From Strigops habroptila (lineage: Eukaryota > Chordata > Aves > Psittaciformes > Psittacidae), in the NCBI RefSeq assembly GCF_004027225.2, contig NC_046358.1:7595284-7659283 (forward strand): a stretch of 64,000 nt of DNA. The letters run 5' to 3'. Below, piece after piece: positions 39,128 to 51,800 of the stretch. How positions within the stretch are numbered: position 1 is the first letter of the stretch; every line of letters starts with the position of its first letter. The position numbers and the translations under genes were made by a program. The notes beneath the pieces are model-generated. The model searched no databases, was not told where the DNA came from, and was given only the letters and a program-made list of their open reading frames with translations.

Positions 39128-40256
39128 TAATACATCCAAGGCCTTTGACTTGGTCCTTCTGCAGTCCAATGAGCTAAGAATTGCTTACACACATATGGAA
39201 CTTACAGACAGACAAGACAGGATGTAGTGAAAATAGTCTGCTTTCCTTTGGTACCTTTTTCCATGCCCCCTGGAAGACATCTAAGCACATCACCAACACT
39301 CACCTAACCATCATAAGGAGCAACTCTTATCCACCAGAGCTCAGAGAAACCATGCAAGAAAACTAACACACCACTGATGATCAGGCTAACCCCAGTAGCC
39401 TGTGGGCTGGTTATCTCCAATCTTGCAGCTGGCTGCTTAAGAGGTAACCACGCACAAACTGTTTGCCTAGAGGGACCACCATCTAGCCCACATGTGCAGC
39501 CACATGAGGATATTGTCCTATGAACACATGTAAGGGATCAGAAATGCTGTCAAAGCACCACAAGCACCTATACATACGAGGACATAGTGATTATTATGCA
39601 AATACACTATCATCTGCTGTGGTATCCCCTGTCTGCACTTAAAGTCTCAATAAATATCCTTCTGTCATGCTCTGGACTTTCCAAGGATACTGTTTGAAAA
39701 GCCCATCAGTGCTGCAGGAAGTTTTGCACATGCAGCTGAGGGCAGTGGTCTAAGCCAGGCTAAAAGAAGACACAAAAGCACGGAAGGCAATAAAGCACAG
39801 ACTGCTTCAAATGCCCTGCACTTGTTTAATTTTGGATTAACCAGCTTCAGATCGAGCATAAACCTGCACCAGAACATCACAGAATGGCATTTACTTTACT
39901 GATAAACAAAGGTCTAGAATACTCTTCCAGTGCTTCCCAGAAGCAGCATTTAAGCTTTGGAGGCATATTACCAACCCCTGCCACTACTCTCAGCAGACAT
40001 AAAGCATAAGAATAATCAGACACAGCATTTGTTTGAGCAGAGTACCACCCCACTCCTGGCCAAGGCTGTTACAGGTTCCATCAGGCTACAAAGAACTGCA
40101 CTTACTTGATATAATCCAATACCATTAGGAGGGTTATTTTATTCTAGCCCATCTACAGTTGCAATGCAATTTTCTTCCACAGCAGCAGAGCCCTACAGCC
40201 CAAGGGAGACATATAACAACAAAACCCATGAACTAGACACAGTTATATCAAAGAAT

Positions 40257-40668
40257 TGTATCACATTATAGTTTGGGTTGGAAGGGACCTTAAAGCTCAT
40301 CCAGTTCCAACCCTCTGCCATGGGCAGGGACACCTTCCACTAGAGCAGGTTGCTCCAAGCCCCATCCAACCTGGCCTTGAACACTGCCAGGGATGGGGCA
40401 GCCACAGCTTCTCTGGGCACCCTGTAGCAGTGTATCACCACCCTCATAGTAAAGAATTTCTTCCTAATGTTGAATCTAAATCTTGCCTCTGTCAGTTTAA
40501 ATCCATTCCCTCTTGTCCCGTCACTACATGCCCTTGTAAAAAGTCCCTCTCCAGATTTCTTGTAAGCCCCTTTAGGCTCTGGAAGCTGCTCTAACATGTC
40601 CCCTAAAGCCTTCTCTTCTCCAGGCTGCACAACCCCAACTCTCACAGCCTGCCTTCACAGGCGAGCTT
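40257..40668 (-). mobile_element. CR1 LINE 3' fragment in the 5' UTR intron
   Basis: It begins ATCACATTATAGTTTGGGTT on the plus strand and continues through the GGAAGGGACCTTAAAGCTCA block to the GCTGCACAACCCCAACTCTC block. The minus-strand frame at 40,340-40,645 is the CR1 ORF2 C-terminus, with residues such as [14 protein letters not shown]. It is a separate copy from the one 1.1 kb to the left. Confidence 0.93.
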
Positions 40669-41439
40669 ACATCCTTCAGAGGGGAGGTAATCACAGGGAC
40701 ATTAAAAGAGAAAAGGTAGCAAGTACATGTAAAAGCACAGAGTCATCCTTGACTCCTTCCAGTTTCTGAACCCTGACACTTTTTCCCCCATCCTCAAGTC
40801 TACAACTTCACTGAAGTTACCAGTTTGGGTCAAAGAAGAACACAAGGTACTGCTGTCACAATCAGTGCCTCAACGTAACATATTTCTTCAGACCTGTTGG
40901 TTGAGGTAAGGAATTAAAAGGAGAAACAAAGAGTCAAATCTTGGCCTCTCTAAGGCAGCTCAGCAGTCAATGGAAGGGTAAAACTCTGCTCTAGTGGTCA
41001 ATGAAAGCCTCACTCTGGATTCTTGGCTACTTTGCAAACGTGCATGCTCTGCTCTGTCACAAACCCACTTTCTGCACACAATACTGTAATGACCAACACC
41101 AAAACAGGCAGCAACTTCTATGGGCTATAGGGAAAGCAGGTACTTGTAAAGACCCTCCTCCCACAAGGAAACCCCCAGCCAAAGATGGCAAAACATCTCC
41201 TCAGAGGCTCCACACCTCACGCTGCTCGGATCAGACTCAGTGGCTGTCACTTTGCCTGCCAGGCACGCACCATGTGCACACCCCAGCGCCTCGCCCGCAG
41301 GAACGCTGCTGTCCCCAGCTTGCCTGAAGACTCTCTGCAACCAATAGATGGATTCAGCACGGCACGAAACAAAACTAAAGGCAACAAGCTGCTATTAACA
41401 AACTAAAGAGCAGATGCGCCCCGGCACTCCCACCGCTAA

Positions 41440-42010
41440 ACGGGTCTGAGCCGACGTCTTACACCCGCCGGCGTGGCCCGCAGGCCTGACGGGGGGATGC
41501 TGGGCGGGGAGATCCACCGCAACACGGACCGCAGGGCGCACGGCCGCTGCCCCGGAGGCCGCACGCTGCCCGCAGCCGCGCTCCTCTTCACCCTATCGCC
41601 CAGGCGGAGCGCTGCGCCCCGCGGCCGCCCCGGCACGGCCCGCCCTGGCCCCGCACCCGCGGCCGCGCCGCACCCGCGCCGCTCACCCACCGCACTTCCG
41701 CCCGGCCGCGCGGCGGATGCTTCCGCCCGGCGGAACGTCACCTCCGCCCGCGCTTGCCAGCACCGCTGCGGCAAGGGGCGGGTCGGCGCCATCTTCCCTC
41801 CCCTCAGGGGCTGCACCCGCTGGAGACGGGCGGGTGGGAGCGCGGCGGGGCCCTGCGGTCGTTCTGAGGCAGGTCCCGCGCCGGCTCTCCCGCTGCCCAG
41901 GGACAAGGTGCGGGCAGGGTGCCCGGTGCTGCCGCCGGTGCTTGTGGGAGAAAGTCCCGCCGCTGAACTCTGCGGGCTCGCTCTTAGCCCGGGCAGCCCC
42001 ACTGCGAGTT
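41440..42010. promoter_or_regulatory. CpG island at the RPAP1 5' end
   Basis: This stretch is abruptly GC-rich and dense in CG dinucleotides compared with the AT-rich DNA on both sides. It contains several overlapping open frames on both strands (up to 198 codons), which are expected by chance where stop codons are rare. It separates the RPAP1 transcription unit from the intergenic DNA to the right. Confidence 0.85.
41687..41830 (-). promoter_or_regulatory. RPAP1: Probable RPAP1 promoter and non-coding first exon
   Basis: The ATG exon lies well inside the gene and a CpG island sits about 5.7 kb upstream, the usual layout for a separate 5' UTR exon. On the plus strand the island shows two ETS-type CTTCCG sites (41,695 and 41,720), a CRE half-site ACGTCA at 41,735-41,740, and a YY1-type GCGCCATCTTCC at 41,786-41,797. 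On the minus strand the donor GTGAGC (41,681-41,686) could end the first exon. Another possible donor, GTAAGA, lies near 41,457. The start site itself cannot be placed without RNA data. Confidence 0.55.
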
Positions 42011-42544
42011 CTCTTTCGTTTGATAGAAATACAGGGCACCTGCACCAAGTAGTGTGTCTGCGCGTGTAGAAATACGTGTGTGTAAATGTAGGATCTTTTG
42101 AATCCTACAGTAGGATCTAATGAAAATGTGTCTTTTCATTATAGGGTGTTGATATGCCTGGGGCTGGAGGTGTTTCAGGAGAGCAGATACATAAAGCTAC
42201 ATAAACATGGCTATTATTTGTTATTCATGCCTGATTATTCATTTATTATAAATGCCAGGCACTATTAGAAAGTACTGGAAAGCTGTCAGAACTTGCAGAA
42301 GCATTGATTTTAATGTTGGGTTTAGTGCTTGGTCGCCTTTCAGCCTTTTTAGCTGGGAGATGAGTTCTGTGAGCATGGGAACAGGCTGAGATTGTCAGCC
42401 TGGCTTGGACTGTACCGGTGTGCACACTGTTTGGGAAGCACTCACCACAAATGCCCTCATGCTTTAAGAAATGCAGCACTTCCTAGGCTACTGGATCTCT
42501 CTGGGGTCTTTTATCCCTTCAGAAAGCTGTGGTGCTACAGCAAA

Positions 42545-42731
42545 ATCATAGAAAGGTTTGGGTTGGAAAGGACCTTAAGATCATCCAGTTCCAACCCCCT
42601 GCCACGGGCAGGGACATCTCGTGCTAAACCATGTCAGCCAAGGCTCTGTCCAACCTGGCCTTGAACACTGCCAGGGATGGAGCATTTACCACTTCTTTGG
42701 GCATCTTGTTCCTGTGCCTCACCACCCTGAA
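42545..42731 (-). mobile_element. CR1 LINE 3' fragment, intergenic
   Basis: A truncated copy of about 185 bp begins AATCATAGAAAGGTTTGGGT on the plus strand and stops at GCCTCACCACCCTGA, just before a tandem duplication. Confidence 0.93.
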
Positions 42732-42761
42732 ATTACAGCCAGGAACAAGTTTTATGCATTA

Positions 42762-42867
42762 CAAGCATTGAAAGCATGTAAATCTATAGAAATCAAGATA
42801 AACCTTCATCCTGTCAAGCATTGAAAGCATGTAAATCTATAGAAATCAAGATAAACCTTCATCCTGT
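42762..42867. repeat. 53-bp tandem duplication (two copies)
   Basis: The unit starting CAAGCATTGAAAGCATGTAA and ending CTTCATCCTGT occurs twice back to back (42,762-42,814 and 42,815-42,867), apparently without mismatch, which implies a recent event or an assembly artefact. It lies about 30 bases beyond the broken end of a CR1 copy. Confidence 0.93.
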
Positions 42868-45800
42868 CAGCAGACAGCCACTCCTAACCACAGTGTCGGG
42901 GACCTTGGGCTGTGAGGAACTCATACAAAACTGAAATGCTCAGTGAAAAGGCTGGACAGAAAACACCTCTCTCAGCTGTGTGCTTTCTGACCAGCAACCA
43001 TGTTCTGAGGTGGTGAAGCTGATGACTGCACTTTTCTTGAAGTAGGAACCACCAAAATCACTCAAAGATGCCCCATTAGACTGAGTGGCTAAGTAGCCAT
43101 GAGTGACCCCAATTCTAACCTTATGAGCAGACATTTTTCTATCAGATGGCTCTGGCACAGGTGTCTGAGCAGTTATTACTATTACATCTGGTGCTTATAG
43201 GTGCCCTTAGCAGAAAGAATAAGTAGAGCTGCTCTTAATTACATTTGAAGATTCTCAGAAGGGAGTCTCAAGAGTGTTGGGAGTGCTTCTCTGATGCTGC
43301 CCTGCCAGGCTGCAGTTTGGCTGGTGGAGCTCTACTTTGCATTCCCTAAAGGAACTGGAATCACATTAAAGTCAATTGTAGTTCAGGAATAGCAGTGACT
43401 GCTGAGAAATGGGATGTCCAATTCTCCATTTCACTGAAATCAACTGTTATCCTACCACCACCATCTGCTACCTTATTTTGTCATTCCCAGTTTCTGCTGG
43501 TTTGGGATGAAAGAAACACTTCGAAATAATTGTTCAGGTTTCTTGCAGTTAAGCCTCAAAAGCAGCAATTTATGCTCCTTCCTCAGTGGAGCTGCCCAAT
43601 GTCACTGGTGACTCCAGGACTCTCTTGCTACTACAGCTCTGGCTGATCAAAGTGGGAAGTTTAATGTAAAGTTGGTGCCTTACTGATCTTCATATATTGT
43701 GTGTGGGTTAGTGAAAGTCATATAGGGCTGCCCCAAGATCCATTGAAATCAACGGATCGTGCCTCTGCTTGAGGCAAAAGGTGGAAATAGTATTTTAAGG
43801 TTTTGCACCATTCATCTTCAGACTGGACAAGAGAGCGCCATTGATTTTACAAAGGGGTTTGGCAGATGCACTGATATGTGCAGAAGATCTCTTGCACCTT
43901 GACGTTTGCTGGTGCTGAACTTAGGAACAATCTTCCATGGACCCCAATTAAGACGTTTGGGTTTGCTTACGTGGACAATAAGGCAGGGAGGCCTTGGCAC
44001 TGGTTGCTTTGGAGTGTGTTTGGGTTAAGTGTTGGGACTGTTTAGATTGACAACCATATGAGGTTGAGCTGTTCTGACTCCAGGGACTTTAATAACTAAT
44101 TGTAAGGTCACTTTGACCTTTCTAATGTTAGTATGGAAATGATATAAGTGAATGACTATTCAACCAGTGAAAAAAGATACCCCAGAGGTGTTACAGGATA
44201 TTTCATCCTATGTGTCTTTAATTGAGTCAATTCAGTAAGCTGGATGGCCTGAATCAGGAAAGGACCTGTCTGAGTTACGGTTCTTCAGGGTGGACAGCCC
44301 AGCATCTTCTCCTCTTAAGCCCAGGAGAGGTGCCTATGGAGACATAACCAATTGCTACCTGAATTTGGGTTTGCTTGAGTAGTCCCTCAATTCTAATCAT
44401 AACAAAAACTAACTTCGTTTCTCGTTTTCTGCTGAAGGAAGCCCGTACCTTTCTTTAATACTTCTCATGTGAATGGTCAGCACTGAACTTTGCAAACCCA
44501 ACATGTGCTATTTGAGTTATAGCTAACCTAAAATTAATCTGAGGGTCAACCAGGCAGAACTGGTCAATATGCAGGAGCAGTAATCCTGTCCTGAGTGTGG
44601 GGTGGCATTCAGACCTGACAGCCAGAAGCAGTTTTCCTTCCTGATTTCTTCTCAGGTTCTGTGGCCACATGCGATGTCTTTAGTATGCATGTGAAGTGGG
44701 CAAATAATCCTTTATTTTTGTCAGAAAGATATAAAAATAGAATATATTCCATTTTAATTACTGCAAGGCAGGAATGCTTCCCATCAAAACTGCCAGTTTT
44801 ATGTATCTTTTCTTCATTCCATTAATTATTTACCTTCAGTTTTAATAATACAGTTAAGGGCACTATTTATAGCTTTGGCTCTATCAATAAATCATGCATG
44901 TGCGTTTTCATATTTATCCTATAAATTGTAAGTACCAGCACATTTGCGTGGATCTGCTAAACTATTCTAGCAAAGAAATTCCCACCAGAACATCTCTAAG
45001 AGGCTTTGGAGGTGAGTTCAAACATCCCTCACTTAAGGAGAGCTATTTTATGACATTTTAAAAGGTTGTCAGCCTTCTCACAAGCCCCAACAATCTGTCT
45101 CATCCCCTTCTAGCTTGCTGCAAGCAAATAGATTCACGTGACTTTCTGGAGGACGGTTCTGGTCTTCCAAACCAGAGAGAAGCATGAGACCCAACAGCCA
45201 AATGCTTTCTCAAAGGATCAGAATGGCAAAGACAACGTGGCGGTAGCTTTGGTGGGATTAGAAAGGGTAAATCTGTAAATGCAACAGAATTACCTGTGTT
45301 GCAGAGGTGATAAATATTAGGATGAGTTGTCTAAGAAGCAGGTGACCAAGGAAACATAATCCTAGTGGTTTGTTGCCAGAAGACAGAAACTGAAGTTGAG
45401 AACACAGTAGCTAGAGAGCAGGGTGGTGGGCAGCACACAGGTCTGCTTGGGAATGGAAAACAGATGATAATAAGAGATGGGTCCAAGATACAAAGTCCTA
45501 AATTGTATTCCCTTGTGAAAAAGAGTTGAGTCTGGTCGGACAAAATGTTTGGTAGTAAGTTCTCACCTGTGCTAAAGGTTCAACTCTGCAAGGGACCAAG
45601 CATTGAACTCAGAAGGAATGGTAATATATCATGCTTCAAAGGAGTAGTTGCACTGCACAGCAGCACCCTCATCTGCAGGAATCCATCTGGAAGAGCGAGA
45701 GCCCTGAGCCAGCACAGCTGGGGCGTACATGCAGGAGTGTCATGCACGGCACATCGGGACTCTTTGTGATAGTAAAAAACCTACACATGTTCTTAAAGAA

Positions 45801-48800
45801 ATATGTGTGCACGAGAGCAAAACTGTGTTGTAATCAATCAATGGCAGCTTCCTTGCTGCTGGGAGAACATGATGGGTGAGCAGAGATAGTGTGTGTGTCC
45901 AAATCATAGAATCATAGAACAATTTGAGTTGGAAAGGACCTTAAGATCATCCAGTTCCAACCCCCTGCCATGGGCAGGGACGCCTCACACTAGACCATGT
46001 TGCCCGAGGCTCTGTCCAACCTGGCCTTGAACACCACCAGGGATGGAGCATTCACCACTTCTCTGGGCAGCCTGTTCCAGTGCCTCATCACCCTCACAAT
46101 AAAGAACTTCTTTATAGCTAACCTGAACTTCCCCTGTTTCAGTTTAAACCCGTTGCCCCTTGTCCTATGACTACAGTCTCTGATGAAGAGAATATCCTCA
46201 GATTCCCACCCACAGAGCCTTGAGTGGCTTTTTCTGCAGCTCTGGTCTACTTTTGGGGTGGAACCCTGGGACTCCATGGCAGAAACACCTTACTGAGGAA
46301 AGGCCGCTGGGCATGCCTGGGACTAGGTAAAGCAGGGATATTTTAAAGAAAATCTCTACTTGCTCACCAATAAAACTCAGGCATCCATGCCCAATGTGAA
46401 TTGATTTAAACATGGAAGTGAGGAGGAAGGGTTGTGTATTTTAAAAGCCCAAACCAGCAGAATATTTACTCATCCCTAGCAATGCATCTGCCAAACGTTA
46501 TGTTGGCTTTCGACAATTAGCATGGGATTTCCTCTTCATTGTTTGCTTTATCAATTGTTTCTATAGAAATGCCATTTTTATCAGACTAAATGAAATATCC
46601 CTAAAGAACACACATCTTCAGCAAATAAAGCTATTTCTCGCTCCGTCTGTATAACATCTCTGTATTACACTGGGTTTTCCTCCCCTCATTACAAGATCAA
46701 AGTAAAACCCAGCTAAAAGCAAGCTGCCACACAGCTGAGACTCCAGAGAACAGACTGCTGTGGAAATTAGAAGGGGCAGTCAAGCAAATGTGTTTCTCAA
46801 GTCAGGTCATTTGAACGGTGCCTCTGAAGGGTATTGCAGGTGAAAATCGGTGTTTGCACAGATGGTGAACACGTCGTCATTGACACTCTGTGCCTCACAG
46901 AAGGCTGAAATGAAAATGGTCTCTGAGCTGGCCCTGCCTGACAGTGCCCTCTGCCCCTGTGAGCATTGGGGAGAGCAACAGCTCTGAAATCCAGCTTCTC
47001 TGGGCTGAGGACAGTGTCCCTCATGGCTCCTGCTTCGGGATGTGTCTGCCAGAATCTGAGTGGCGTAGTGGATGCATTCAAGTCTACTGCCATAGATTTT
47101 AAAGGAAGCCTGTCAAAGTGTCTAAGCCTGATATTTCACACAATTTAAGACAGTTTAAAGCACTGGATATGCTCAGATGATAATCCTCTGTGGCAAATCT
47201 CCTGAAGAACTGGCTGTTTTGTTGACAATTCAGGATTTGTTCCTTTCATCTATTCAGATTATTTACAGTTGGATGATGGGGAAAACCTTATACTTCTGCA
47301 TCTGAACAGCATGAGAGTGGTGCATATGTGCTTTATCCAAATCCCATCTGTACTAGCCGGAACGTATACTGAAAAGAGCACCATGGGAATCTCACCTCTT
47401 CCATGGGAAGCTCTGACTCTCACACCCTAGGAATGGAAAACATGGCCTCTGCAATGCACTAACTTTAGGGAGCTTGCTGTGCAGTGTGGGTGCATGCACA
47501 GCAGCTAGCTCCTACTGCCAGTGGACCCAAGCCTGAAGTACTTAACTCTAAATAGCTGTGCTAATGCTGCTAGATCTGCCAAGAGTTTTTAACAGTGATG
47601 ATCACGATGTCCTGATGATTTAAGTGGGCTGGCAGAACTAACTGCAGTCACATAGCGTTGGGATTTTGCCTTCATCTTCGGAAACATATAGGGCTGTGGG
47701 GGGTAGCTGTGCCTGGTCTTCCCAAGTACTTGTCCGTGGAGTCTTATGAGGCCAGAGCTGGTTTCCCGTCTCCTTGGGGGTGACATGAAAAGCTGTGGGT
47801 TCCCAGAGGAGCAAGCTGGTGGTGGGCTTTTCTGCTTCTCAAGTAGCAACACACACTGCTTCACCCAACTTGCTGGGTAGGGAGAGACAAGCAGCCTAAT
47901 GAGAAAAACTGTCTAAAAGGACAGCCCAGCAAGGTGGAAGAGACACATGGAAGAGAGGTATTCTAAGGAAACTACCAGAACTGTTTCCTTATAATATATA
48001 TTTCCTTATTATTACATGGGATATGTAGTACCTAAATGTGGAACTGGTACATAGTGCCAAGTCACTTTTGAACTCTGTTGCCACTGAAGAAATGGCTTTG
48101 CGCTGTATTTTTCCAGAGGCTCGGTGCTTGTGAAGTTTGGTGTATGCCTGGCACCAGGACAGGACTGTTCCCTCACTGGTGGTACTAGGAGATGGAAGTG
48201 AAATCAGCAAAAAGCTTCAGCTGTACACACTTCTCTATGAGATTGATGTGAAAACATCTTTCTTGAGTACTCTTTTATGCTCATTATTTGCCTAACAACA
48301 AGTTCTCTTCAGTATTTTATTTTCAGAAGTATTTATAGCTATTGTGATCTCTCGTGAGAGTTGGCTATATCAGGAGCGAAGAAGTTGTCAGTGGCCAGAG
48401 GAAAGCTCACAGGCAGAGAGCCCCCCTCCTGTTAGTGGTACCATTAGCAACACCAGCATTTAAAAGCCCTATTCTTTGGTAGATCACTCCAGTGCTTGCC
48501 CAATGTCATGATGCATTGATTGCTCAGATGCATGTGTGTACCTTTTCATTTTGGTTTGTCACTGAGGGCCAGGCATTTTAAAAGTCTGTTGGGCACTGGA
48601 CAGCAGCCCTCAGTGCTGGCAAGTTGCCTTCTAGAGACATACAGCAGCAGCAACTGCCCAGCTTTCTTCCCATGGGAAGATGTTGGGAACTCTCCAAATT
48701 ATCGACTTGGCTCTGGAATGGCACTGTCCAGATGGCTATTCTGCATTAGAAGTCACGAGTGTGGAGGTCAATGGATAGATTTAGGCTGCTGAGTTTAACT

Positions 48801-51800
48801 TGGGAAAGAAATTGGCCAAACCCCATGTTAGTTAGGTATTTCTTGCTAAGAACCAGAGGTATTTGCTATTCTTCCAGCCATACATGCCATATTTTGGTGC
48901 TTGGAGCCACTGGTGATTTCCTAGCCCAGGATTGCTCTTCTGGTCAGTCACTGTGTCTAAGGACCCCTGTTTCCTTTTAAAGGTAACAAAATATTGTGGA
49001 TAGATTCTTCCATTGCTACTCCCTTTGATTTACAAAGTCCCTTGGTGTTGAGGAGAGAGAATCTGGGGGCTCAAATTCCTCATCATTGTCCATAGCACCC
49101 CATTAAAATTGGGATGCCTTTATAATATTTGTAAAAATACTTTTGTCATCATTTGCTCCTGAGCAGTTTGTGGCCAGAACCTGGCTAACACTAAGCTGAG
49201 CTACCAAGTCCCACTGAAAAGCAGGGTACATCATCTCAGGCTTGGAACATGAGGAGCAACAGCAGCCTCAGAAGATGCTGGTGGATTATTGTAGGCATGA
49301 CTTTTTGCTACTGCCTGTCTCTCAGATCTGTCCAGTTTTATTCAGGTATGTTCAGCATACATGGAATAGGAAATGTCAGCACCTGCAGAAAGCAAAACCC
49401 CTGTGCACAAAGGCAGATGCAGCTCTAGGTCCCTCATTCTGCTCATGGCTCTTCATGTCCTATCTGGGACTGAGAGGGCAGTATCTGCTCTGTCGCTGTC
49501 AGTGGAGGTTGGAGATGTCCCCCCTCACCAGCAGCCTCAAAAAGGAAGAGCTACAGTTTGAAGAAGCAGGAAAAATGGAGGTTTGGATACTACAAAAGAG
49601 TAGACTGTGTTTATCTGTAAGTGCTTCTTGGGATTGACTCGAGCGTGCTGTAAGGGAAGAGGAAGCTCTTGGTGACAGTGATAGGGACAGAACTAGGAAA
49701 GAGTTTTCAGGACTTAAAGATTGAAAAAAAATGGGAAATAAGACGTTATTGGGGGTGGTGATTGTTCAGGTATTGGAAATAGCACATCAGAAGGAGCAAG
49801 ATAAGGGAAAAATAGAAACAGGAGGCGGGTGCCAAAATTGAAAGGCACAAGCCAGAGGAATAGATGAGAAGGAAGAACATTTCATTCTGAAAGGAAAGAT
49901 CTAATATCAGTGCAAATTCTGGCGTATCTGTGCAACGTGACAATAACATTACTAAGCCTAAGCTTGAGAATAGGCATCACTGCCACCAGGAAAGAGATGG
50001 TGGGAGACAGGGCAGGGACATCTGAGAGAATGGGAGAGAGACAGTATGAAAGCAAAAACCTGACATGTAGAGATGGGCTGAGAAACAAAAAGACAATGAG
50101 CAGTGCCAGGAGATGACGGTGTCAGGAGATGACAAGGAATGAGGAGCACTTCACCTCTCTAGATTTGGCGCTTGTCTTGGGTCTCACATCTGAGTGTCAC
50201 CCTGCTCTCCAGCCATGTCGGGTCCCCAGAGGTTTTTGCCTTTGTCAGCACCAACATATTAAAGTATGCAAAGACTTCACAACCTAAGAGACAATATTGC
50301 CTTTGTCCTCTTTTCCTCCATGAAGGCAGCAAACTACAAGCACTAGAGGATGTAATCCAAGTGCTAATAAATTATTGATGTCTCCCTTCAGCTTTTTACT
50401 TACTAAAAGGATATCAAAGCTCATTTTGTGAATGGTCCAGACAGATTCTCTTTTGCTATATACACAATTTAATTCACAAATATTGCACGAAGCGTTAATA
50501 TTGAAGTAATGCAGCGTTCTCTCTTTACAGGCTTTGCAAAAGATAATAGATGTGTTTTGGATTACACAGACTCATAAACAGATACAGTGAAGGAACTGCC
50601 ACTTGTGACTCCAACAGACGTTTGAATTTGTAATTTAAAAACGGCTGAGCTTATTATTAACTAGGAATACGCTTCTTTTTTAATATTAAAAGCCTGACTG
50701 AAAGCCTGTTGAAATCACTGGACTTGCTCCTTATGGATAGTCTGCGCAGTTCTTTGGCAGCTCGCACAAGCTGTAGGACAGTACGACTTTATATTTAGCA
50801 ATAGCTCCTCTCCTCCAATATGCCGATTTGCATAAGTCAACTAACGAACCATCTGTATTGGAAATACTTTTCCCATTACTGTCAGCTTTGGGGCAGCATG
50901 TGGCAGTTCCTTAACAGCATATATTAATTTATGCTATTTTTTGGAGCGGCAGAGAAGTAATTTGAAGTCATTATACTGCAATTTCCCTGGTAGGAGACTC
51001 CCCTGGACAGAAAGCCTAATGCTTCTCTTTCAATAAAGTGCTCTGCAAGTTTTGATAGCCAGAAATGCTGAGGATTTAGATAGCCATCTCATCTGAAAGA
51101 CAGACACCAGCATCCCAGGCATATCTTAAAGCAGTACCAGATCTTTGCAAATTTAGCCCAAATGCCACATCTCACTAAAGAGCAGAACAAAATTCTGCCT
51201 GTTAAATCAGTGCAATGGCCCAGTTGAGCTCAGAGGAAGGATTATCAATGCTTTCACAGAGGCATGCTCTGAGTGACAGGGGGCTGATCTTAAACAAACT
51301 GCAGTTCCTGACTGCACCAGTTTCTGCTTGCTCTGAAGAGAGGCAGCAGTGCTACAAATGCATCTTGTCTCTGTTCTTTGCTAGCTATTTAGAAAGTGAG
51401 TGACCAGGCACCAAGCCCAGAAGAGAGCTAATTTTTGCAATATGGTATACATATTTTGCAAGCCAGCCTCCATACTGCTTGTCACATTTTTGGTGCTACG
51501 TACATAAATATTCATAATTAATCTGTGTTAGAATAGAGGGGAAAGCTTCTGAAGAACAAAAATAGCCCCTTCAGGCAGCTCATACCAGTGACACTGTTCC
51601 TCTGCATTTCTGAAATTAAAAAATGAGCTGATCTGCATAGGTTTTGCGGTACTCTCTGGAATCCAAGCTTCCTTTTTTCCCCTGTTCCTTCAGGTTGTGA
51701 AGGCGACCTTGAGAACAGATTGATACCTTGAATCCAGAGCTAGAGAGGTGGAAATAAAGGCACCAAGTGACAGATGACATTTCCAAAGCTTAAATCTCAG

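Larger units (their letters stand above)
36012..41686 (-). other. RPAP1 5' UTR intron (inferred)
   Basis: This region lies between the ATG exon and the CpG-island promoter and carries two CR1 copies (38.6 and 40.3 kb). The frames on both strands at 35.9-36.5 kb lack any recognised similarity. Additional non-coding exons cannot be excluded. Confidence 0.55.

Noticed and set aside
38664..40645. Open frames on both strands at 38.66-39.13 and 40.26-40.65 kb
   Set aside because: They are CR1 ORF2 sequence in sense or antisense, not host genes.
41436..42069. Frames of 111-198 codons on both strands in the RPAP1 CpG island
   Set aside because: Same reason: mutually overlapping, low complexity, and placed over the promoter region.
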